Source: Sphingobium lignivorans
GTDB lineage: Bacteria > Pseudomonadota > Alphaproteobacteria > Sphingomonadales > Sphingomonadaceae
Direction: 5' to 3'
DNA length: 64,000 nt
Assembly (NCBI RefSeq): GCF_014203955.1
Contig: NZ_JACHKA010000001.1
Coordinates: 248,001-312,000, forward strand
Program-made: the position numbers and the translations under genes
In this document: positions 16,574 through 25,616 of the stretch, piece after piece
Layout of the letters: the number at the start of each line of letters is the position of its first letter
Numbering within the stretch: position 1 is the first letter of the stretch
Notes under the pieces: generated by a model
Databases searched by the model: none
The model's input: the letters and a program-made list of their open reading frames with translations, nothing else
What the model was told of the DNA's origin: nothing

Positions 16574-18445
16574 CTAGGCAAAGCGCACACGGCCATCGGC
16601 TGCCCGCCCGGAGGGCAGGCGCGAGGACGCGTCGCTTCGCTGATTCGGTTCATCCCGGGCGATTCGGCTGACCCAATCGCCCTGCTGTCCGTGGCCGGCC
16701 CGGCCGCGCGCATCGCCTTCGCCATGCTGCTGCCCGGATTGTCCGGCAAAATTCGTCCCCTCGCGCGGCTGTCCGGACCTGTCGTCCCGTGCGGCCGTGT
16801 CCTGCTGCGTCGCGGCCTTCTCGACCGTGATGGTGCCAAGGCTGATCGAGGCGAGGCGGGCATCCCCCTGCAGCGCCGGCCGTCCTTCGGCCAGGCGTCG
16901 GGCGGCTTCATCCGTCTCGGCCAGCAGGCGCACATTGGTCTCCGCGCCATCGCGCCAGAGATCGATCTCCAGCCGCCCCAGATGCGGCGGGCTGAGCGTG
17001 AACCGGCTATGCCCCGTGCCGGCGGCGAGATCGGTGATTTCCCGCGCCATGCGGTCGATCCACTGGCCGGAAACGCCCATGTCGATCACTTGCTCGCCGA
17101 GCGCCGCACCGGCGCTTTCCGCCGGGGCAGGTCCCGCCACGACACGAACGGGCGTCGCCATGAGCTCGGATTGCAGGACCGGCGGCAGCCCCTCGACGAT
17201 CGCGCGAACGGGCGCGCTCATCGAGGGCGCTTCACCAATGTTCGGACGGGCCGGGGACGATCCTTTTTCCGACGATGCATGGAAGGAGGCCGGGCGCTCG
17301 GAAGAAGAGGCAGTCGCGGTTGAGGATGGCGCCGGGGCCACCGGCACCTGATCGGCCATGCCCGACTTCGCCTCGCTCGCTTTCACGGTCCCGGAGGACC
17401 CATCGGGCTTGAGTGCGGGCCGGACGGCGGCCGGGTTGGGCATCTCCACAACCGGGGCGGACTTGCCGTCCTGCTCGCTCACCGCCTGCGCCGCGATGCC
17501 TACGGGCCGTTCGCCGGTCGGCGGCGATGCCGGGCGCTGGGCCGGCGAGGTCATCTCCGGGGTTGCTGCCTCGGATGCCGTTGCGGGTCGGGAAACCGCG
17601 ATGTCTCTTCCAGCAGAATGTGAGGGCGCAACTGCGGGCGCTTCGGTGCCGACCTCGCTGATCGGAGCAGATCGGGATAGCTGGCCTTCTGCCTGCTCGG
17701 CAACACCTGCCATGGCGACCGCGGCCCCGCGCACCGGACCCGTTGCCGATGGGGTCGCATCGACGCTGGTCCGCGCGGGCGGGGGGGCACCGGCGCTCTC
17801 ATTGGTCGACGCCGGCGCCGGGAGATAGGCCACTTCCAGCAGAGCAGGGTCGAGCCGGTCCGGCGTCGTCACCATCGCCGGCTGGTCAGCCTCGCGCGCG
17901 GTGTCGGGCGTGCCTTCATCCACCGGCACGATCTCCGCCGGCGCGTCGCTCTCGGGTGTCTCGCGCACGGCAAGGGCAAGCGCCTCCGCCTCGGCCATCT
18001 TTTCCGCCCGGGAGGATCGAACTGCCATCTGTTTCGCGAGGGAGAGATGAACCGGGACAGCCGGGACCATATCATCCGGCTGAGACTTCACCCCGTCCGG
18101 CCCTTCGGCCTCGGTCGTCGCCTGCCACGCTGGAGGGCGTCCGCCATCCAGCACCGGCATGTCCTCGCTATCCGACGAGATCGCCGCGGGAAGATTGCTC
18201 ATTGCCGGCGTCGGAGCGAGGGACGGCGCCAGGTCCGCGCTGTTGTCCACCACGAGGCGCGGGCGGCCGGCCCCGGTCTGCCCATCCGCTTCGGCGACAT
18301 GGCGGACCAGCGCGGCAAAGGCGCCGCCCGTGGCAACGCCTTGCGGCTGTGCCTGCCCTGCCTTGCCACCGGCCATCTGCGGCGATTCCTCGGCCATGCC
18401 CTTGCCGGTGATGCGGCCCATCAGCCCCGCCAGATTGATCATCAT
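16574..18445 (-). CDS. fliK: Flagellar hook-length control protein FliK
   Basis: This 623-residue protein has a long, low-complexity Ala/Pro/Ser-rich N-terminal region (residues about 30-440), the expected ruler part, and a conserved C-terminal domain at about 460-560 with HSRFTLSPPHLGRLEIDLWRD and VRLLAETDEAARRLAEGRPAL, which contacts FlhB to switch export from hook to filament. The tail is rich in Gln, Gly and Arg. Starts MMINLAGLMG and overlaps fliJ by four bases. The poorly conserved middle is normal for FliK. Confidence 0.92.
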   Translation of the reverse strand: MMINLAGLMGRITGKGMAEESPQMAGGKAGQAQPQGVATGGAFAALVRHVAEADGQTGAGRPRLVVDNSADLAPSLAPTPAMSNLPAAISSDSEDMPVLDGGRPPAWQATTEAEGPDGVKSQPDDMVPAVPVHLSLAKQMAVRSSRAEKMAEAEALALAVRETPESDAPAEIVPVDEGTPDTAREADQPAMVTTPDRLDPALLEVAYLPAPASTNESAGAPPPARTSVDATPSATGPVRGAAVAMAGVAEQAEGQLSRSAPISEVGTEAPAVAPSHSAGRDIAVSRPATASEAATPEMTSPAQRPASPPTGERPVGIAAQAVSEQDGKSAPVVEMPNPAAVRPALKPDGSSGTVKASEAKSGMADQVPVAPAPSSTATASSSERPASFHASSEKGSSPARPNIGEAPSMSAPVRAIVEGLPPVLQSELMATPVRVVAGPAPAESAGAALGEQVIDMGVSGQWIDRMAREITDLAAGTGHSRFTLSPPHLGRLEIDLWRDGAETNVRLLAETDEAARRLAEGRPALQGDARLASISLGTITVEKAATQQDTAARDDRSGQPREGTNFAGQSGQQHGEGDARGRAGHGQQGDWVSRIARDEPNQRSDASSRLPSGRAADGRVRFA

Positions 18446-18867
18446 TCGGTCCCCCTGTCCTGAATCCGGCGATAGCTTGGCAGCGCCGCCAGACGGGCCT
18501 CACGCTGCGCTTCCCGCGCCGCATGGGCTTTGTCCTTCAATCGTTCGGCAATCTCGCGGTCCCGACCGGCCACGACGCGCTCGGCATCGCGCTGGTCGAT
18601 CCGGCGGTTCGCATCGTAGAGCGCACCGTCGAGTTGCCGCCCCGCGCGCTCGAGCCGCGTGGCCAGTTCCCGCTTCGAGCCAAGAAGCGCGCCAGTTGTC
18701 GCGCCTTCGTTGCCGATCAGTTCATCCCGCACCAGCGCGATGCGGCGCGCATTCTCCGAGATCTGGCTGGCTTCGTCGCGCGCGCTCATCACGGCAGCCA
18801 CTGCCTGGCTATGTTGGGCATGCCGCACGCGCAGCAGCCGCTTGCGGGATGCGATGAGCCGGCTCAC
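18442..18867 (-). CDS. fliJ: Flagellar export protein FliJ
   Basis: The 141-residue protein is almost entirely charged alpha-helix with coiled-coil spacing (RLIASRKRLLRVRHAQHSQ, AERLKDKAHAAREAQREARLA), as expected for FliJ, the stalk-like component of the export ATPase complex that contacts FlhA. Sequence identity is weak across FliJ proteins, so the call rests mainly on length, helical character and the position directly after fliI, with ATGA overlaps at both ends. Confidence 0.85.
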   Translation of the reverse strand: MSRLIASRKRLLRVRHAQHSQAVAAVMSARDEASQISENARRIALVRDELIGNEGATTGALLGSKRELATRLERAGRQLDGALYDANRRIDQRDAERVVAGRDREIAERLKDKAHAAREAQREARLAALPSYRRIQDRGTE

Positions 18868-20195
18868 CGGCCGAACTCCGCCACGAGGGCGTCGGCGCTC
18901 GCGGTCAGGCCGATCGTGGATTTGCTGTTCTGGCGCAGGAAGTCGAGCAGTTGCTGGCGCCGCTGCACGGCTTCGTCGATCGTCGCGTCGTTGCCCGGCC
19001 GGTAGGCGCCCATCAGGATGAGATCGCGATTTTCCTCATAGGCTGCCCAGAGCCGGCGGTAATTGGCCGCGGCGGCAAGGTGCTGCTCGTCCACGATGTC
19101 CGCCATCACGCGGCTGAGCGAGCGCCCGACGTCGATGGCCGGGAAAATGCTCTGCTCGGACAGCTGGCGGGAGAGGACGATATGCCCATCCACGATAGCG
19201 CGCGCGGTGTCCACGATGGGGTCGTCATTGTCGTCGCCATCGGCCAGCACGGTGTAGATCGCCGTGATCGCGCCACCCGAGCGGCTGTCCACGCCGGCCC
19301 GTTCCACGAGGCGCGGAATGAAGGCCAGCGCAGAGGGAGGATAGCCTTTCATGGCCGGCGGTTCGCCAAGGGAAAGCCCGATCTCCCGCTGGGCATGGGC
19401 GCAGCGGGTGAGACTGTCGATCAGCAGCAGCACATTCTTGCCGCGAGCCCGGAAATATTCGGCGATGGCCGTCGCGCGGGCGGCCGCGCGCAGACGCAGC
19501 ACGGGCGGATGATCCGCCGGGACGGCAACGACCACGCTCTTGCCCATGAGCGCGCCGCCGATCTTGGTCTCGAGGAAGTCGCTCACTTCGCGGCCGCGCT
19601 CGCCGATCAGGCCCACGACGATGATGTCCGCCTCGGCACCCCCGATCATCTGGCCCATCAGCACGGACTTGCCGACGCCGGAGCCCGCCATGATGGCGAT
19701 GCGCTGGCCGCGCCCTGCGGTAAGCAAAGCATTGACCGCGCGCACGCCGAGATCGAACTGCTCGGTCACGCGACCCCGATCCAGCACATTGCCGCGCACG
19801 CCGTTCAGGGGCCATTGTCCGTTCGCGAGAATCGGCCCCTTGCGATCGAGCGGCTGCCCCATGGCATCCACCACCCGGCCGATCAGCCCCTCGCCGACCT
19901 GCACCATGTTCGCCGCGCTGTCGGGTTCCACGCGCGCGCCGTTTTCCAGCGGCGCATCCTGATCCAGCGGCACCAGCACGGCGCGGCTGCCGCGAAAGCC
20001 GACCACCTCGGCGCGGATCGCATGACCGTCGGCGGCCCGGATGCGGGCCCCGGCGCCGATCGGTCGATTGAAGCCGGTCGCTTCCAGCATGCCGGCATCA
20101 TGGCCGACCAGCCGGCCGACATGGCGGGGCGCCTTGTTGGTGACCTGCATATGGTCGAGCAGCTTCACGGCCTGATCGAAGCGGGCCTGCCTCAT
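18864..20195 (-). CDS. fliI: Flagellum-specific export ATPase FliI
   Basis: The 443-residue F1-beta-like ATPase shows the P-loop MAGSGVGKSVLMGQM near residue 170, the Walker B segment NVLLLIDSLTRCAHAQREIGLSLGEPP, and the type III ATPase signature GYPPSALAFIPRLVERAG. It energises unfolding and delivery of export substrates at the base of the flagellum. It overlaps fliH upstream and fliJ downstream by four bases each. Confidence 0.97.
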   Translation of the reverse strand: MRQARFDQAVKLLDHMQVTNKAPRHVGRLVGHDAGMLEATGFNRPIGAGARIRAADGHAIRAEVVGFRGSRAVLVPLDQDAPLENGARVEPDSAANMVQVGEGLIGRVVDAMGQPLDRKGPILANGQWPLNGVRGNVLDRGRVTEQFDLGVRAVNALLTAGRGQRIAIMAGSGVGKSVLMGQMIGGAEADIIVVGLIGERGREVSDFLETKIGGALMGKSVVVAVPADHPPVLRLRAAARATAIAEYFRARGKNVLLLIDSLTRCAHAQREIGLSLGEPPAMKGYPPSALAFIPRLVERAGVDSRSGGAITAIYTVLADGDDNDDPIVDTARAIVDGHIVLSRQLSEQSIFPAIDVGRSLSRVMADIVDEQHLAAAANYRRLWAAYEENRDLILMGAYRPGNDATIDEAVQRRQQLLDFLRQNSKSTIGLTASADALVAEFGR

Positions 20196-20857
20196 AGCCG
20201 CCCCTCCATGTCGTCCATGAGCGCGCGGAGCCTGTCGAGGCGCACGTCGGGCCCGTCCTCGACCCAGCCGTCGGCAGTCGCGAGCCGGACCGATCCGCGC
20301 GGCAGGGCCGGATTGGCCGCAAGCGCGACGCCGGTCTGCTCCATGTCCAGCAGCGGCAAGTCCTCGGGATTGACTTCCAGCACGGCGCGCGCGTCGTCGC
20401 CATCGATGCAGGCGGCGACCGCCTCGCAGCGGGCCTGCAGCACGTCCGCATCGACCGGCACTTCCCCGACGATCTGGGCGACGAGGCGAATCACGGCGTG
20501 CGAGAGCATTGTCGCCAGCGCGCCTTCGCCGCTACCGGCCAGCAGCCGCAAGGCCGAGGCCAGCTCGGCACGCGCGGCATTGTCCTGTTCCAGCGCCTCG
20601 CGCGTGAGCCGCTCCCCTTCCTGGAAGCCCTGGAGGAAGCCTTCCCGCGACGCTTCCTCGATCGGGTCGACCGGATCGAGCGTTGCGGGCGCGTGCGTGG
20701 TCTGGGCGGGATGCGTGACGTTCCAGGCGCGGCTCGTCTGATCCTCGGAATAGAGGGAACGGAAACCCTCCCCGTTGCCGGCCAGGCTGCCGAAGGCACC
20801 CCAGCCCGCGATCGGTGCCGCGTCGCCAATGCTGTTGCTGGACCAGATCCTAGACAT
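20192..20857 (-). CDS. fliH: Flagellar export ATPase regulator FliH
   Basis: This is 221 residues from the ATG at 20857, which overlaps fliG by eight bases; a start seven codons upstream lies deeper in fliG. The N-terminal part is variable; a helical Glu/Ala-rich middle (EEASREGFLQGFQEGERLTREALEQ) includes the GxxxG-like repeats typical of FliH, and the C-terminal domain has HAVIRLVAQIVGEVPVDADVLQARCEA. FliH binds FliI and the C-ring protein FliN. Confidence 0.9.
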   Translation of the reverse strand: MSRIWSSNSIGDAAPIAGWGAFGSLAGNGEGFRSLYSEDQTSRAWNVTHPAQTTHAPATLDPVDPIEEASREGFLQGFQEGERLTREALEQDNAARAELASALRLLAGSGEGALATMLSHAVIRLVAQIVGEVPVDADVLQARCEAVAACIDGDDARAVLEVNPEDLPLLDMEQTGVALAANPALPRGSVRLATADGWVEDGPDVRLDRLRALMDDMEGRL

Positions 20858-21875
20858 AGTCGTCGCCCCGGCCGCCAAGCATTACCGTGCCTTCGTCCGC
20901 CATGCGGCGCGCTTCGGCGATGATTGCCTTCTGGGCTTCCAGCACTTCGGCAAGGCGCATCGGCCCGCGTTCCTCCATCTCGTCCTGGATGGACTGGGCG
21001 GCGCGCTGCGACATGCAGCCGAGGATCTTCGTGCGCAGTGCTTCGCTCGCGCCCTTGAGCGCGATGACCAGCAGGCTGTTGTCCACCGAGCGCATGACCG
21101 TGCCCAGATCCTTGTCGGAGAGCTCGATGAGGTTCTCGAAGATGAACATCTCATCCTCGATCGACTGTGCCACCACCTTGTCCCGCTTGGTCAGCGCCTT
21201 GATGATCCGCTGCTCATGATCCTTGCGGACATTGTTCATGATCGCCGCGGCCTCGCTGGTGCCGCCGCGCTTCGTCGTCGACGCACCGCCCCGGGCGTGG
21301 CCCGGACGGGTGGAAAGCAGTTCCTCGAGATCGTCGAGCGCCTCGGCGCTTACCGGCCCGAGCGTCGCCACGCGATAGACCACGTCATCCTGCACTTCGG
21401 GTGGCAGGAGCTGGAGCACGGCGGCGGCCGCCACGGGATCGAGATGCGCGAGCACGATCGCCATGATCTGCGGATGCTCCGTCTCGATGATCGCCGCGAT
21501 CTCGGCCGGCTCCATCCATTTGAGCATGGCGAGCTTGGTCGATTGCGTCGGCGGCGTGATGCGCGCCAGCATGTTGTCGGCCCGCTCGGGGCCAAGCGCC
21601 TTGTGCATGGCGCCGCGAATGTGCTGGCTGGCGCCATAGCCGATGGTGGTGCGGCCCTTGGCCTTGCGCACGAACTGGTCGAGCGCGGCGTTCACTTCGC
21701 CCACTTCCACGTCGGCCACGTCATACATGGCATAGCCGAGCTGGCGCACTTCTTCCGGCTCCAGCCGCGAGAGGATCTGCGCCGCCTCGTCCTCGTCGAA
21801 GAGCATGAGCAGGACGGCGGCGGCGGCGCTGCCGGTGAGCCTGGCGTTCTCGGCCTCAACCTCGCTCTCAGCCAT
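20850..21875 (-). CDS. fliG: Flagellar motor switch protein FliG
   Basis: This is 341 residues from the ATG at 21875, eight bases inside fliF. The three FliG domains are visible: the N-terminal ring-binding domain (AAAAVLLMLFDEDEAAQILSRL), the middle domain with the EHPQ motif (IIETEHPQIMAIVLAHLDP), and the C-terminal torque domain containing MFIFENLIELSDKDLGTVMRSVD, with charged residues facing the stator. It connects the FliF ring to FliM/FliN. Confidence 0.96.
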   Translation of the reverse strand: MAESEVEAENARLTGSAAAAVLLMLFDEDEAAQILSRLEPEEVRQLGYAMYDVADVEVGEVNAALDQFVRKAKGRTTIGYGASQHIRGAMHKALGPERADNMLARITPPTQSTKLAMLKWMEPAEIAAIIETEHPQIMAIVLAHLDPVAAAAVLQLLPPEVQDDVVYRVATLGPVSAEALDDLEELLSTRPGHARGGASTTKRGGTSEAAAIMNNVRKDHEQRIIKALTKRDKVVAQSIEDEMFIFENLIELSDKDLGTVMRSVDNSLLVIALKGASEALRTKILGCMSQRAAQSIQDEMEERGPMRLAEVLEAQKAIIAEARRMADEGTVMLGGRGDDYV

Positions 21876-23589
21876 CGGCCTTGGCTCCATCCTTGAGCAG
21901 ATCGCGCACGACCAGCGCGGCGCGGTCGGGATCCTGCTTCACGAAATTGCGGATGAGGGCGGCCCGGTCCGTATAGTCATGGGTCGAGCTGATCATGTCG
22001 AGCGTGACCGGCTGTTCCGGGTCATGCGCGGCCACCCGGCCCAGTTCGGCCTGGATTTCAGTGCCCAGCTGCTGGGTGCGCTGTTCCTCGACGACCTGCT
22101 GCTCCACCTTGGCGGCGGACCAGCGCTTGAGGAGCGGGCGACCGATGCCGAGCAGCAGCACCAGCGTCACCAGCAGCGCCGAGAGGTTGCGGGCCAGCAG
22201 TGGAACCCAGCTCGCTTCGTACCAGGGCACGTCTGCCGCCGCTTCCTCGGACTGGACGAACTTGCGGGAGGAAAGCGCCACGACGTCGCCACGGGTCTGG
22301 TCGAAGCCGATGGCGCCTTTCACCAGCGCTTCGAGCGCGGCGATCTCCTGCGCCGTGCGGGCCTTCCCGTCCGGCCCGTCGTCCAGCGCGACCGCGATGG
22401 AGAGGCGCTGCACGGTGCCGATCGCATCGCGCGTGACGGAGACTTCGCGGCCAAGTTCGAAATTGCGATTGAACGTCTCGGCCGTCTTGAATGGCGGCAT
22501 GCCGGGTGCGGCGGGCGTCTGCGCCGTCGCCTGGTCGAGCGTCGGCGGCGGCGCGCCGGGATCGGCCGGATTGACGGGCGCATTGGGCTGCAGCGCGCCG
22601 GGAATGCCGCCGGCGGCACCGCCATTGCCTTGCGCGTCGCTGTTCCAGCTCCCCGTCTCGCTGCGCAGCCGCGCCTCATTCTGGGGATAGGTCTCGCGCG
22701 TCGCCTGCCGCTCGGCGAAATTCACTTCGGCATGGACTTCCGTCGAGAATTTGCCGGCGCCGACGATGGGCGTGAGCAAAGCGGTCACTGCCTGGCGATA
22801 GCGATCCTCGATCTTGGCCTGAAGCTCGATCTGCCGGTCCGTCTGCGCCCCGTCACCGGTCGACTGGCTCAGCAGCCGGCCGTTCTGGTCGACGACGGAC
22901 ACGGCCTGCGGCGCCATGTCCGGCACCGAGGAAGCCACGAGGTGGACGATCGCCTCGACCTGCCCTTCGGAAAGCGAACGCCCGCTGGCGATCTGGAGCA
23001 TCACCGACGCCGTGGGCCGCGAGCGCTCGCGCAGGAAGATGCTCGGCGGCTCGACGGCGAGGTGCACGCGCGCCTTGAGCACGGAGTCGATCGCCTCGAT
23101 CGTGCGGGCAAGGTCCATCTCCCGCGCGCTGCGCAGCTTCTCGCCCTCGACGGCGCGGCTGGCGCCCATGGGCATGGAGTCGATCAGCGTGTCGCCATCC
23201 GGTGCGCTGCGCGGCAGGCCTTCGCCGGCAAGCTTCATCTTGGCTGCGAAATAATCGTCCTCGGAGACGGTGATGGCGCCCGTGGACTTGTCGAAGCCAT
23301 AAGCGATGCCGCCCTTGCTGAGCACGTCGGCGACGGCGGCTTTCTCCGTGTCCGGCAGGCCGCGAAAGAGATCGCGCTGCGGCGGCTCGCGCAGCGCCAG
23401 CCAGGCGAGGCCGGCCAGTGCGGTGACGCCGAGCAGCCCGGCGAGCGGCAAGGCGCGCTGCACGGCGGGCTGGCGCATGAAGCCGGTCAGCTGCAGACGG
23501 AGGGCCTCCATGCCTGGCCCGGCCCGGCCTGATATTGCGGGGAGCGCCGGCTGGATGGCGGGGGCGGTGATGATGTTCGCGTCGCTCAT
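21868..23589 (-). CDS. fliF: Flagellar MS-ring protein FliF
   Basis: The 573-residue protein has two membrane helices, near residues 45-65 (LPLAGLLGVTALAGLAWLAL) and near 450 (LLVTLVLLLGIGRPLL), flanking a large periplasmic region. Family motifs include GIAYGFDKSTGAITV, SARVHLAVEPPSIFLRE-like sequence (LKARVHLAVEPPS) and RPTASVMLQIASGRSLSEGQV. A Gly/Pro/Ala-rich insert lies around residues 310-360. The C-terminal cytoplasmic tail binds FliG. It starts seven bases after fliE. Confidence 0.96.
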   Translation of the reverse strand: MSDANIITAPAIQPALPAISGRAGPGMEALRLQLTGFMRQPAVQRALPLAGLLGVTALAGLAWLALREPPQRDLFRGLPDTEKAAVADVLSKGGIAYGFDKSTGAITVSEDDYFAAKMKLAGEGLPRSAPDGDTLIDSMPMGASRAVEGEKLRSAREMDLARTIEAIDSVLKARVHLAVEPPSIFLRERSRPTASVMLQIASGRSLSEGQVEAIVHLVASSVPDMAPQAVSVVDQNGRLLSQSTGDGAQTDRQIELQAKIEDRYRQAVTALLTPIVGAGKFSTEVHAEVNFAERQATRETYPQNEARLRSETGSWNSDAQGNGGAAGGIPGALQPNAPVNPADPGAPPPTLDQATAQTPAAPGMPPFKTAETFNRNFELGREVSVTRDAIGTVQRLSIAVALDDGPDGKARTAQEIAALEALVKGAIGFDQTRGDVVALSSRKFVQSEEAAADVPWYEASWVPLLARNLSALLVTLVLLLGIGRPLLKRWSAAKVEQQVVEEQRTQQLGTEIQAELGRVAAHDPEQPVTLDMISSTHDYTDRAALIRNFVKQDPDRAALVVRDLLKDGAKADG

Positions 23590-23595
23590 CTGGGC

Positions 23596-23943
23596 TTATA
23601 CCGGCATGCTCATGATGTCCTTGTAGGCGGACAGCAGTTTGTTGCGGACTTGCAGGGTGGTCTCGAAGCCGACCGATGCCTGCTGCTTGGCAAGCATCAC
23701 GGCCGCGATGTCGGTGGTCTCGCCCCGTTCGAAAGCCGCAGCGGCTTCGCTCGACTGGGACTGGAGATTGCTGACCTCATGGACGGCGCTGCGCAGCGCG
23801 TCACTGAAGCTGGCCTTGCCGGGCGCGCCGGCTGTCTCGCCGGCTGCCGGGGCGGCACCGCTCGCGACGTCCCGGATGGCATTGTTGCGCTGGAGGATGG
23901 ACTGGCGCAGCGCCAGCACATTGTCGACGGAGAGTCCTGCCAT
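23596..23943 (-). CDS. fliE: Flagellar hook-basal body complex protein FliE
   Basis: The 115-residue protein links the MS-ring to the rod. The C-terminal half shows the usual FliE features: SFSDALRSAVHEVSNLQSQS, then DIAAVMLAKQQASVGFETTLQVRNKLLSAYKDIMSMPV. It is the first structural gene of the operon, 17 bp after the flbD stop, with an ATG start. Short length is normal for the family. Confidence 0.94.
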   Translation of the reverse strand: MAGLSVDNVLALRQSILQRNNAIRDVASGAAPAAGETAGAPGKASFSDALRSAVHEVSNLQSQSSEAAAAFERGETTDIAAVMLAKQQASVGFETTLQVRNKLLSAYKDIMSMPV

Positions 23944-23960
23944 GATTGCGTTCTCCTGCC

Positions 23961-25247
23961 TCAGACGGCCATGGCCAGGTCACGCATCTCGGCGAGCCGA
24001 TAGCGCAGCGTGCGTTCGGAAATGCCGAGCATGCGCGCGGCATGGGCCCGATGCCCGCCGGTGTCCCGCAGGGCGGCGCGGATGGCATCCATGGCCGATG
24101 CGCGCGCTACGTCGTGCAGGCGCGCCGGCGTGGCGGGCCGGGCGGCGGCGCGCGACGGGAAAGGCGCAGGCGCTGCGGCGGGGCTCGGCGTGAGGCCGAG
24201 ATCGCCAAGGTCGATGCGGTTTCCCTCGCGCAGCACGATGGCGCGCTGGAGGACATTGCCCAGCTCGCGGGCATTGCCGGGCCAGTCATGGGCGGCGAGC
24301 TGCTCGATCGCCCGGGGCGTGGGCCAGGCGAAGTCGCTGGCCGCGGCGCTTCCCGTCCGCTGGGTCTGGTGACGCAGCAGGAACGCGGCCGAAATCGCAA
24401 TGATGTCGCCCGGCCGCGCGCTCAGCGGGCTGAGCTGCAGCGGCATCACGTTGAGCCGCCAGTAAAGGTCTGAGCGGAAGCGTCCGGCATCCGCCTCGAC
24501 AGCGAGGTCGCGGTTGCAGGCGGCGATGACGCGCACGTCCACCGGCACCGGATGCGTGGCGCCGACGGGGAGGACTTCGCCTTCCTGCAGGGCCCGCAGC
24601 AGCTTGGCCTGCAGCGCGAGCGGCAGTTCGGCGATCTCGTCCAGGAACAGCGTGCCGCCATTGGCCGCGAGGAAAAGCCCCTCCGAGGAAGCGCCTGCGC
24701 CGGTGAAGCTGCCCTTCTTGTGGCCGAAGAGCATGGCTTCCATCATCGTTTCGGGCAGCGCGGCGCAATTGACGGCGATGAAGTCCTTGTCCGCGCGCGG
24801 CGAATGATCGTGGAGGAAGCGCGCGATGCCTTCCTTGCCGGTGCCCGTCTCGCCCTGCACCAGCACCGTGGCATCGCTGGCGGCGATGCGGGCGGCGAGG
24901 CGCATCAACATGGCGCTGGCGTCATCGCCCACGGCGGGCATGCGCGCCGGGCGCAGCAACTCGGCAATGAGCGCGAAGGCCATCGTCCTGTCCTGCGGAC
25001 CGAAGGCGATGCGGGCAGGGAAGCCGCCTGCCGCCGGCATGAGGCGCGGTTCGCCCTCGCGCCACTCGATCAGGATGTCCCGGCAGGTCGCATGAGCAAT
25101 TTCCTCTGCCAGCAGGATGCGCCGCGTGGTCTTGCCGCGTGGCGTCTCGGCCGCGACCGGCCTTGTGGTGAAGCAGGCAGTATCAAGCCACGCCCCGAGA
25201 TCCGGCAAAAGCCGGTGGACGCGCTGGCTCATGTCGACAGGCAACAT
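23961..25247 (-). CDS. flbD: Sigma-54-dependent flagellar transcription activator (FlbD-like)
   Basis: The 428-residue protein has a degenerate N-terminal region with no clear receiver aspartate, an AAA+ domain (Walker A GETGTGKE near residue 130, Walker [13 protein letters not shown]) and a C-terminal Fis-type helix-turn-helix ([25 protein letters not shown]). The sigma-54 contact loop reads GSFTGA rather than GAFTGA. Location at the head of the fli operon and domain layout match FlbD, the class II flagellar activator of Caulobacter. It is divergent from flagellin, with a 369-bp shared control region. Confidence 0.88.
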   Translation of the reverse strand: MLPVDMSQRVHRLLPDLGAWLDTACFTTRPVAAETPRGKTTRRILLAEEIAHATCRDILIEWREGEPRLMPAAGGFPARIAFGPQDRTMAFALIAELLRPARMPAVGDDASAMLMRLAARIAASDATVLVQGETGTGKEGIARFLHDHSPRADKDFIAVNCAALPETMMEAMLFGHKKGSFTGAGASSEGLFLAANGGTLFLDEIAELPLALQAKLLRALQEGEVLPVGATHPVPVDVRVIAACNRDLAVEADAGRFRSDLYWRLNVMPLQLSPLSARPGDIIAISAAFLLRHQTQRTGSAAASDFAWPTPRAIEQLAAHDWPGNARELGNVLQRAIVLREGNRIDLGDLGLTPSPAAAPAPFPSRAAARPATPARLHDVARASAMDAIRAALRDTGGHRAHAARMLGISERTLRYRLAEMRDLAMAV

Positions 25248-25616
25248 GCATCAGTCCCCAGTTCTTTTGGCCCCGCTCCCCCGAGCCGGACCCTTTCGAT
25301 GCATCAGCTTTGACGGGAAAATGCTTATCATTCGGTTAAGCACGGCGAGTCATTGCCGGATGCGGCAAGATCCTGCCGCGTCGGCCAGTTGCAGGGAAAC
25401 TTTGTGCGGCGGCCGCCATGACGCTTTTCCGCCCCGCTGGCTCACCTGCATGAAGACTCCCGCGCGTAGGGAGGGGCCCACAGACCGCCGCGGTCCGCTG
25501 CCGCCAGAAAATTTTCCTGCGCCCTTAAAGCTCCTCGTCCCCTCGTCGTTATGGGGATTGTGGCCGCCACCGCCCGAGGGCAGCGACCCATTTGAAAGCG
25601 GGAAAGGAACTCTCGA
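25248..25616. promoter_or_regulatory. Divergent control region between flbD and fliC
   Basis: This 369-bp gene-free region holds several candidate sites. ATGCATCAG occurs twice in the same orientation (25246-25254, overlapping the flbD start, and 25299-25307). A perfect inverted repeat TTGCCG-gatg-CGGCAA lies at 25353-25368 and could be an activator (FlbD-type) site. A candidate sigma-28 promoter for fliC is listed separately. I found no convincing sigma-54 element with correct GG-N10-GC spacing. Confidence 0.5.
25526..25552 (+). promoter_or_regulatory. Candidate sigma-28 (FliA) promoter of flagellin
   Basis: The site reads TAAAGCTC, 11 bases, GTCGTTAT, with exact sigma-28 spacing and close agreement with the fliD site in this window (TAAAGCTT-N11-GCCGTTCT). 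Transcription would begin near 25559, leaving a leader of about 57 bases before the flagellin ATG. The call rests on consensus and on the two-site agreement; no fliA gene is in the window. Confidence 0.6.

Noticed and set aside
25320..25420. Sigma-54 promoter before flagellin (for example AGGGAAACTTTGTGC near 25392)
   Set aside because: Only GG and GC at the right distance; the rest of TGGCAC-N5-TTGC does not match. The sigma-28 site fits much better.
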